Assembly: GCF_014489555.1 (NCBI RefSeq)
Contig: NZ_CP060784.1
Coordinates: 3,162,001 to 3,226,000 of the forward strand
Length of the DNA: 64,000 nucleotides
Origin: Hymenobacter qilianensis
GTDB lineage: Bacteria; Bacteroidota; Bacteroidia; Cytophagales; Hymenobacteraceae
Direction: 5' to 3'
Below are positions 58,139 to 64,000 of the stretch, piece by piece; within the stretch, counting starts at the first letter, position 1; each line of letters starts with the position of its first letter. Position numbers and translations under genes: made by a program. A model generated the notes under the pieces. The model made no database searches. It worked only from the letters and a program-made list of their open reading frames with translations, and was not told where the DNA came from.

Positions 58139-58630
58139 TTAGTCCTGATTGCTGGGCAGGCCGGGCACCGGATTGCCTTGGGCGGCACTTGTGTTCGGAA
58201 CGCCCATCTTCTCTTCGCGCTTGCGCTGATAGCGATTAAACTGCTCCGGCGACAACACGTCTTTCAACGCGGCCAGCCGCGACTGGCCAATGTCTTCCAC
58301 GATGCCGTTTAGCTTTCGCAAGTCGGTGCGGTAGCGCAGGCGGGCGGTTTCCACGTTGCGCACGCTGGTCAGGTTTATCTGATTCACTTTTACGACTTGC
58401 GGCGGCGTGAGGCCCAGCGCCTGGCGCATATTATCGGTGAGCGCTTTGGCGCGGGCCTCCACTTTATCGGCAGGGGGAGTGGGGGCCGCGGCGCTTGGCT
58501 TGGCGGGAACTGCCGCTTTCGGTTTGGCAGCTGCTGAGGCGGCAGCTTTGGGCTTGGCGGCGGTTTGGGCCTGCGTAAGGCCTGGAGCCAGAGTCAGGAG
58601 AAGGAAGGCAGAAAAAAAGGAAATCTTCAT
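58139..58630 (-). CDS. Exported Spy-like protein with Ala/Lys/Pro linker
   Basis: 163 aa. Signal peptide MKISFFSAFLLLTLAPGLT to about 22, then a low-complexity linker of Ala, Lys and Pro (about 23-55). The helical end has LTDNMRQALGLTPPQVVKVN and LKDVLSPEQFNRYQRKREEK, as in Spy/CpxP-like chaperones. A second such protein lies at 28801. Partner unknown. Confidence 0.72.
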   Translation of the reverse strand: MKISFFSAFLLLTLAPGLTQAQTAAKPKAAASAAAKPKAAVPAKPSAAAPTPPADKVEARAKALTDNMRQALGLTPPQVVKVNQINLTSVRNVETARLRYRTDLRKLNGIVEDIGQSRLAALKDVLSPEQFNRYQRKREEKMGVPNTSAAQGNPVPGLPSNQD

Positions 58631-58844
58631 GTCGGAAAGTATAGATCGGTAGCCGAAAAATGGCCCCCGGTGCAAAGATGGGTCAGAAAATTAGAGCTGG
58701 AAACAAGCTTATCAGCACGTAAATATGGTGCCAGAAAGGAGCAACAGGCTTATAACGCAAACCAGCAGGTATTTATGCCAGAGTGAAGCAAAAAAAGCCC
58801 CCCAGCCAGCGTAACCTTTCCTGCGGCATTCCATACTAGAAAGC

Positions 58845-59881
58845 ATGAAGCAAAAAAATCAACCTAAATGGCTGGCTTTGGCTGGCATGGGCGCCGTGGT
58901 AGCCGCTGCGGCGCTGTGGTCTAACCGCCGCGGCTCATACGAGTTGGCGGGCCGCGTGGTCCTGATCACGGGTGGCTCGCGCGGACTGGGCTTGGTGCTG
59001 GCCCGCCAGGCCGTAGCCGAAGGCGCCAAAGTAGCCATCTGTGCCCGCGACGCCGAAGAGTTGGAGCGCGCCCGCCAGGAGTTGGCCGCCGGCGGCACCG
59101 AAGTAGTAGCCTTGCAGCGCGACCTCACCGATCCGGAGGCCGTTCGTTCCCTCATTGCCGAGGTGCAGGAGCAGCTGGGCTTTATCGATGTGCTTATCAA
59201 CAATGCCGGCATCATCACCGCCGGCCCCCTCGACCACATGGAGCTGCGCGAGTACCAGGATTCGATGGACACGCACTTCTGGGCGCCGCTACACGCCATG
59301 CAGGCCGTATTGCCGGCTATGCGCCGCCGGGGTGAGGGCCGCATTATCAACATAGCCTCCGTGGGGGCAAAGTTCCGATTCCGCACCTAGCCCCGTACTG
59401 CGCCAGCAAGTTTGCGCTGGTTGGCCTCTCCGAAAGCTTCCGCATTGAGCTGAAGCAGCACGGCATTCTGGTCACTACCATTTGCCCCAACCTGCTGCGT
59501 ACGGGCAGCGCCCGCCATGCCATTGTGAAGGGCAAGCACAAGGAAGAGTACGCCACCTTCGTCGTGGCCGACTCTCTGCCGGTGCTGACGCTGGATGCCG
59601 AAGCCGCCGCCCGCCGCATCTGGAGCGCCTGCCGCCGCGGCGATGCTGAAGTGATAGTTGGCACGCCGGCCAAGCTGCTCGCGGGTTTGCACGGCCTGAT
59701 TCCCGGCACCACCACCGATCTGCTGAGCCTGGTAAATCGTGCCTTGCCGGGCGAAAACGGCGAATTGGGCGACGAGCGCCGCCACGGCTACGAAAGCGAA
59801 TCAGCCGTTAGCCGCTCCTGGGTAACAACGCTCACGCGCAAAGCTGAAAAGGAGAATAATGAGCTTACGAGTGATGAGTAG
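58845..59881 (+). CDS. SDR oxidoreductase, membrane-anchored, frameshift
   Basis: About 345 aa after adding one base at G 59363-59367, which joins NIASVGGKVPIPHLAPYCASK. N-terminal hydrophobic anchor (about 9-25). TGGSRGLG binds NAD(P), NNAG is present, and the catalytic Ser, Tyr and Lys lie in IASV and YCASK. Without the base the Tyr/Lys part is lost. The extended C-terminal tail (about 285-345) is polar. Reaction unknown, probably on a lipid-like alcohol or ketone. Confidence 0.85.
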
Positions 59882-59901
59882 CCATTATTAAATAGCGCTA
59901 A

Positions 59902-59936
59902 GATGTAGAGACGCAACATCTTGCGTCTCTACATCA
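59902..59936. repeat. Short palindrome
   Basis: GATGTAGAGACGCAA pairs with TTGCGTCTCTACATC around CATC. It lies between convergent genes and may act as terminator. Related GAGACGCA units recur at about 62880 and 62949. Confidence 0.75.
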
Positions 59937-59963
59937 TAACTCTGCTCTTTTTTTGCAACTGAG

Positions 59964-61553
59964 TCATTTGCCAAAAATCTGATCAAGAAGCAGATAACGG
60001 GCGCGATTCTGCTCGGGTTCGGCTTTCGTCGTAACGTCGATGCGCAGAACCTGCGCGTTGCCGCCGGCTTTTGCGGCCGGCCAGGTGGGCAATCCGTTAC
60101 CATTCGGATTGCCGTTTTTGATGAAGTTGGCAAAATAGCTCTGCATCGTTTCCGATACTTTGTAGTCGTCCGGCGTCCAGGCGTACACTTTGTTGGTGGC
60201 CAGGTTGCCGAGGGCGTACTCAATCTCGGCGGAGTGCGAGGCTCCCTTTGCGGCGGGCTCGTTGCCTGCGGTTGGGTTCATGGCCGGGCGGGGGCGAGCG
60301 TAGAGGTAGCGATACACGGGCTGCCCACCGGTTTGGCCGTGCATATCGGCCCATTTCCAGGTGCTGTAGGCAATAAATCGGTCGCCGGCCAAGTCGGTGG
60401 CCGCCTGTTCCGCTTCCTGCGCGGTAGTGGCCGGGTAAAGCTTCAGCACCTCCTCGGCGCGCTCACCGTAGAATTTCTGCACCGCACTCCGAAAGTTTTC
60501 GGGCGTGGCGGGCTCCTTTCCGAGCAGAAAAGGAGCGCTCATTTCCTGCGAGTTCCACCCCACGAGCAACGGCACGCGCGCTTGCTGGCCAGCGGCAAAC
60601 GTAGCCGTGGGCAATTGGGTGAAAAAGTAGCCATCGATGGCAGGAGCGAAGCGCGGCACGCCGGGCTTGCTGGCCGCTTCCAATAGCTGCTGGGCCGGCA
60701 ACGCCCGCAAAGCGGCCAGCGAAGCCGCCCCAATGCTGGCAGCAAAAGCAGCCCCGTTTTTCTCGGCTTCGGCTAAAGGCAGTGGCCCAAAGCTGGTATT
60801 GAGCATAGAGCCGCTTTCGCCGATTGCTCTGGCAAACAATGCTTTAGATAGGGGCGATGCCATCTGCGCGCTCACCGACATTGAGCCCGCCGACTCTCCG
60901 GCAATGGTTACCTTATTAGGGTCGCCGCCAAAGGCCGCAATATTCTGCTGTACCCAGCGCAACGCCGCATTCTGGTCCAGAAAACCATAGTTGCCGGATG
61001 CCTTGTGCGGTGATTCTTTGGATAGCTCCGGATGAGCCATAAAGCCGAAAATGCCCAGCCTGTAGTTTACCGTTACGGCCACGATACCGCGCCGGGCCAT
61101 GCTTTCGCCATCGTAGCGCGGCTCCGAGCCGTCGCCTGCAATAAAGCCGCCACCGTAGAAGTACACCAGCACCGGTAGCTTCGCCGCCGCCGATTTGGCC
61201 GGCGTCCACACATTCAGGTACAGACAATCCTCGCTTACCCCATCGGAGCGAAAGTTCATGTCGCTGTAAATGGGCAATTGCATTGCCTGGGGGGCAAATT
61301 TTTTGGCTTGGCGCACGCCTGTCCAGCTTTTTACCGGTTGAGGCTCCCGCCACCGCAACTCTCCAACGGGCGGCGCAGCAAACGGCACGCCCTTAAATTC
61401 ACGGATTCCGCTGGCCGTGGTGGCTCCTTCCAGCAACCCATTCGCTGTCTGCACGCGGTTGGATATGATGGCTGTGGTGGGCTTTTTCGCCTGACCAAAA
61501 GCGGTAGGCAAGCCTGCCAGAGCAAGGAGCGTGAGCAGCAGTATCGTTTTCAT
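59964..61553 (-). CDS. Type-B carboxylesterase
   Basis: 529 aa, exported (signal peptide MKTILLLTLLALAGLPTAFG). Alpha/beta hydrolase of the cholinesterase type: SEDCLYLNVWTP, FYGGGFIAGDG (oxyanion hole), nucleophile in GESAGS, and catalytic His near GASHSAEIEYALGN. The Glu is in the central part. Cuts carboxylic esters, likely aryl or alkyl. ATG 61553 gives the signal peptide. The upstream extension is not needed. An in-frame motif copy is at 61289. Confidence 0.92.
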   Translation of the reverse strand: MKTILLLTLLALAGLPTAFGQAKKPTTAIISNRVQTANGLLEGATTASGIREFKGVPFAAPPVGELRWREPQPVKSWTGVRQAKKFAPQAMQLPIYSDMNFRSDGVSEDCLYLNVWTPAKSAAAKLPVLVYFYGGGFIAGDGSEPRYDGESMARRGIVAVTVNYRLGIFGFMAHPELSKESPHKASGNYGFLDQNAALRWVQQNIAAFGGDPNKVTIAGESAGSMSVSAQMASPLSKALFARAIGESGSMLNTSFGPLPLAEAEKNGAAFAASIGAASLAALRALPAQQLLEAASKPGVPRFAPAIDGYFFTQLPTATFAAGQQARVPLLVGWNSQEMSAPFLLGKEPATPENFRSAVQKFYGERAEEVLKLYPATTAQEAEQAATDLAGDRFIAYSTWKWADMHGQTGGQPVYRYLYARPRPAMNPTAGNEPAAKGASHSAEIEYALGNLATNKVYAWTPDDYKVSETMQSYFANFIKNGNPNGNGLPTWPAAKAGGNAQVLRIDVTTKAEPEQNRARYLLLDQIFGK

Positions 61554-61893
61554 AGGTAGTTGAGAGTGTGGTTCTTTATGCACTAGTTCATAATGGAATA
61601 CGTCTGGCTTACGGTCGTAGTAGCCTGGCGCTTTACTTAAAGCAGGAAATCCTGTTTTTGCCGCTGCCATATTAGTACGACTACCGCCACTTTTCTATCG
61701 GAATTCTGGAATGCCGTGGCGTACCTCGGCACCTCATGGCCGACCGCTATGTGCAATGTTAGTTTATGGCCCTTTCTGGAGCCTGACCGAAGCACAGGCC
61801 GTAGCCGTTGGGAAGGTACGGGTTGAGCGGCCGGATCATGCACGGGAACCTCATTTTATCGTTGCCAGCAGCAACGCCTTCCCAATCATCCAC
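61554..61893. other. Intergenic region upstream of carboxylesterase
   Basis: About 340 bases. No gene, promoter box or repeat could be supported until the terminator at 61894. Confidence 0.5.
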
Positions 61894-61930
61894 AAAAAAG
61901 CCCCCAAAACCAGTTCCGGGGGCTTTTTTT
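61894..61930. terminator. Terminator after the Fpg-like gene
   Basis: AAAAAAGCCCCC (61894-61905) pairs with GGGGGCTTTTTTT (61918-61930). A motif pair. Confidence 0.87.
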
Positions 61931-61932
61931 AG

Positions 61933-62748
61933 CTAAACAACCTGGCAGCGCGGACACACATACGTTGCTCGTCCGCCCACGTAGCTTTTGTCAATCAGCG
62001 TTTTGGGGTGGCGGGGGCAAAACTTGTGCAGCTCCGAGCCCGGCGTGGCGGAGTCGTCCCACTCGCGGGCGTGAATGAGGAAAGAAGCCGGAAAGTGGCG
62101 GTAGGTGGCCTCATGCTGAATGGCTGTTTGCAGCACCAGCTGAATGGCAACACTTAAGGCGTTGAATTCTTTGTCCGTCAGCGAGTTGGCAATTCGCTCG
62201 GGATGAAGCTTCGCCTGGAACAACACTTCATCTACAATCCAATTGCCCAAGCCCGCCGTGATACGCTGATCGAGAAGGAGGGGCTTGAGAATGGTTTTTT
62301 TGCCCCCCAGGGCTTGCTTGAGATAATCGGCGCTGACGTCGAGGGCATCCGGGCCGAGCTTTTTGGCTTTTTGGTACGCTTCTACGCTAGCAGCCAGACG
62401 GATGCGCCCGAACTTGCGAGGGTCGATGAAAGCCACGCGCAGGCCGTCGGCCAAATGCAGGGCTACGCGAGTGAAGCGGGGCGCGTCGTGGTCGTCGCGG
62501 TAGGCGCCTACGTCGCCGGTCATGCCGAAGTGCAGGGCCAGTACGGCACCGTCGTTCAGCTCCAGAAAGCAGTTTTTGCCGATGCGGCGAGTGGCAGCTA
62601 CCTGCCGGCCGACCACGCCTTGGCGTAGCGTGTCTTCGTCGGTGCCCAGCACGTGCGCGTCACGCACTTCGAACGCAGTAATCGGTTGATGGAGAATAAT
62701 ATCGTCGAGAAAGCGACGGTAGGTTTCTACTTCGGGTAGTTCGGGCAC
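61933..62748 (-). CDS. Fpg/Nei-family DNA glycosylase
   Basis: 271 aa. PELPEVE at the N-terminus gives the catalytic Pro1 and Glu2, with RRIGKN holding the conserved Lys. LHFGMTGDV and the helix-two-turn-helix QRITAGLGNWIVDEVLF follow. The family removes oxidised bases such as 8-oxoguanine. The C-terminal zinc finger is unusual: the first pair reads CPRH (Cys, His) where family members have two Cys, and the second is CPRC. Two motif copies are in frame (62012, 62303). Confidence 0.9.
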   Translation of the reverse strand: MPELPEVETYRRFLDDIILHQPITAFEVRDAHVLGTDEDTLRQGVVGRQVAATRRIGKNCFLELNDGAVLALHFGMTGDVGAYRDDHDAPRFTRVALHLADGLRVAFIDPRKFGRIRLAASVEAYQKAKKLGPDALDVSADYLKQALGGKKTILKPLLLDQRITAGLGNWIVDEVLFQAKLHPERIANSLTDKEFNALSVAIQLVLQTAIQHEATYRHFPASFLIHAREWDDSATPGSELHKFCPRHPKTLIDKSYVGGRATYVCPRCQVV

Positions 62749-62779
62749 TGAGGTAGCGGCTTAGGAAGAATAAGAATCG

Positions 62780-62803
62780 AAAAATGCCCTTGGGGGCATT
62801 TTT
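62780..62803. terminator. Motif hairpin upstream of the Fpg-like gene
   Basis: AAAAATGCCC pairs with GGGGCATTTTT (one base offset) around TTG. It is probably the terminator of the PhzF gene. Confidence 0.75.
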
Positions 62804-62872
62804 CAGAAGGAAGTTTAATCCCGTATTCCTAACCAAATTCCCTCTCCGAAGTTCAGTCAATAGCAAGCGCTT

Positions 62873-62910
62873 TAACGCAGCAGAGACGCAATAATATGCG
62901 CCTCTGCGTT
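62873..62910. repeat. Short palindrome
   Basis: AACGCAGCAGAGACGCA pairs imperfectly with TGCGCCTCTGCGTT. Related to the GAGACGCA units at 59902. Confidence 0.6.
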
Positions 62911-62995
62911 GAACGGCCGGCATTACTAAACAACATCAGCAGCGACGAGACGCAAGTATGCATCTCCACACCGTTCGAAGGGCTAAAGGTCTGCC

Positions 62996-63895
62996 TTAAA
63001 TTCGCATGGTGCCTACGGCCACCACTACGGCTGTGCCACCAATCTGCACCATCTCAATGGATTCATGCGAGCCCCGGACACTGACTTGCACGGTGCCGGG
63101 CCGATCGAGCCAATGACCCTGCTCGGCCACAAAATTGAGCGTATCGAGGTAGCGATAGTGCCACAGATAAGCTGCCATGCCACCCGTGGCGGAGCCCGTA
63201 ACGGGATCTTCGATGGTATCCGGGGGCACGCCGAAGTGGCGGGCGAAAGTGTGGCCGGCTTTTGTAGCGCCCCCCAGACAGAACAAATGGGGACTAAAGA
63301 AGTCGCTGGAGGCGCGGTACTTACGGAATGCAGCCGGCTCGGGGGGAGTGGCGCGGCGCAGGGCGTCGTGGTTGCGCAGCAGCACCATAAGCTGCGGTGT
63401 GCCGGTACTCACCGTCTGGATAAGAGCGCCGGGGTAAAGGTCGTCGGGGGTGAGGCCAAAGAAGGGCATTACCACTTCTGGATCGTGCACGGCACCAAAT
63501 ACCGGGCGGCGCTGGGTCATCACGACGTGCGTCGGTTTTTGCCCCCCAGGGGCCAGTACATCAATCTGAATCGGGCCTTCCTGCAACTCCATTTGCAGAG
63601 TGGTATGGATGCCCGCCAATGGCAGTCGGCCCGCATAAATAAGGGCCGTGACGGCGGCAATGGTAGGGTGGCCCGCCAGCGGCAATTCTTCAGCCGGAGT
63701 AAAGTAGCGCAGCCCAAAATCGGCCGTAGCTGAGTGGCGCACAAATACTGTTTCCGATTGGTTGAACTCGCGGGCTACCTTCTGCATGGTTTCCGGGGAA
63801 AGTTCATCAGCATCAAACACCACCGCACACGGATTGCCGCTTAGCGCTGTTTGGGTAAAAGCATCAACAAGCAAAAAGGGGTAAGAAACGGGCAT
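62996..63895 (-). CDS. PhzF-family isomerase-like protein
   Basis: 299 aa. Two-domain PhzF fold: DAFTQTALSGNPCAVV, then NQSETVFV with the catalytic Glu (about 48), FTPAEELPLAGHPTIAA and EDPVTGSATGGMAAYL. The family isomerises or epimerises small carboxylates; phenazine synthesis genes are absent here, so phenazine is not implied. Two in-frame motif copies (63270, 63542). Confidence 0.92.
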   Translation of the reverse strand: MPVSYPFLLVDAFTQTALSGNPCAVVFDADELSPETMQKVAREFNQSETVFVRHSATADFGLRYFTPAEELPLAGHPTIAAVTALIYAGRLPLAGIHTTLQMELQEGPIQIDVLAPGGQKPTHVVMTQRRPVFGAVHDPEVVMPFFGLTPDDLYPGALIQTVSTGTPQLMVLLRNHDALRRATPPEPAAFRKYRASSDFFSPHLFCLGGATKAGHTFARHFGVPPDTIEDPVTGSATGGMAAYLWHYRYLDTLNFVAEQGHWLDRPGTVQVSVRGSHESIEMVQIGGTAVVVAVGTMRI

Positions 63896-63952
63896 AGGCG
63901 CGGCAAGAACGGAACCTCTAAGGTAGGAAGAGTACGGGGAGTTAGATATAAA

Positions 63953-63988
63953 AAAAAGCTAATTCCCCGGGGGAGGAATTAGCTTTAG
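63953..63988. terminator. Hairpin at the window end
   Basis: AAAGCTAATTCC pairs with GGAATTAGCTTT around a GC-rich loop, with A-runs on the left. It is probably the terminator of a gene coming from beyond the window. Confidence 0.75.
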
Positions 63989-64000
63989 ACAAAAACTCAA

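Larger units (their letters stand above)
2099..63547. repeat. Dispersed motif WWWWGCCCCC(C)AG, about one per 0.9 kb
   Basis: About 70 copies by eye, in both orientations. The form is four or five A/T bases, G, five to seven C, then often AG. Single copies with 6-7 C that are in frame in genes start at 6748, 16605, 16680, 17324, 17848, 22053, 26016, 26246, 29536, 29594, 34177, 36822, 37757, 40296, 42214, 42834, 46792, 48314, 55428, 55823, 61289, 62303, 63270 and 63542. Intergenic copies are at 3900, 5014, 15216, 18650, 28633, 35771, 36488, 53577, 56520 and 58798. Inverted pairs make the terminators at 2099, 11832, 31757, 58087 and 61894. In genes it encodes GGK/GGF on one strand or PPQ/APQ on the other. 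Function unknown. Confidence 0.75.

Noticed and set aside
5740..59367. Programmed frameshifting or transcriptional slippage as the main cause of the broken genes
   Set aside because: Runs of 4-5 G/C are too short for usual slippage, there is no common slippery heptamer, and unrelated housekeeping genes are hit. Kept only as an alternative in the findings.
1..64000. CRISPR array, rRNA operon, prophage or insertion sequence
   Set aside because: No direct repeat arrays with spacers, no rRNA sequence, no integrase, capsid or transposase reading frame was found.

Overview
The window looks like a chromosomal segment of a Hymenobacter-like member of the Bacteroidota. The evidence is a type IX secretion sorting domain, Bacteroidota promoter boxes (TTTG, about 20 bases, TAnnTTTG), a DUF4856/imelysin/HTTM/TonB-receptor iron cluster, DUF4394 and DUF6624 proteins, many SDR and lipoprotein genes, and a moderately GC-rich genome with AT-rich spacers. 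No rRNA, phage, transposase or CRISPR array was seen.

Layout. 1-690 holds four tightly packed structured RNAs that resemble bacterial Y RNAs. Two or three of them carry circularly permuted tRNA-like modules, and two RtcB RNA-ligase genes follow (691-3897). 4-18 kb holds metabolic and envelope enzymes: an SDR, a GH63-like glucosidase, an S15-type hydrolase, a MOSC protein, a cyclopropane synthase, a T9SS cargo protein, Dps, tRNA-Leu(GAG), an RqcH/NFACT protein, an MBL-fold protein and a TerB-like protein. 18-31 kb holds pfkA, miaA, a glycosyltransferase, a very large hybrid histidine kinase with a lone receiver, a class III aminotransferase, and an ECF sigma/membrane protein/Spy-like cluster. 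31-44 kb holds a ribosome hibernation factor, split transketolase subunits around a VWA protein, bcp, a lipocalin, an M23 and an M48 peptidase, a FAH-family protein, mpl and dnaB. 44-54 kb holds small exported proteins and the iron cluster. 54-64 kb holds an LLM oxidoreductase, an MFS pump, a TauE/SafE permease, an SDR, a carboxylesterase, an Fpg-like glycosylase and a PhzF protein.

Three window-wide patterns stand out. (1) The Y-RNA array next to duplicated rtcB suggests an RNA repair or quality-control locus, whose Ro60 partner would lie just upstream of base 1. (2) A dispersed motif, four or five A/T bases then G, five to seven C and often AG, occurs about once per 0.9 kb in both orientations, inside genes and as inverted pairs forming the intrinsic terminators. 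This is the distribution of a DNA uptake sequence. (3) Seventeen genes are broken by about 30 single-base losses, every one in a G or C run and about 22 of them in 5-base runs, nearly all copies of this motif. Adding one base each time restores a full family-like protein, so I annotate these as whole genes. The most likely cause is homopolymer undercalling in the assembly. Coordinates of such genes are spans from start to corrected stop.
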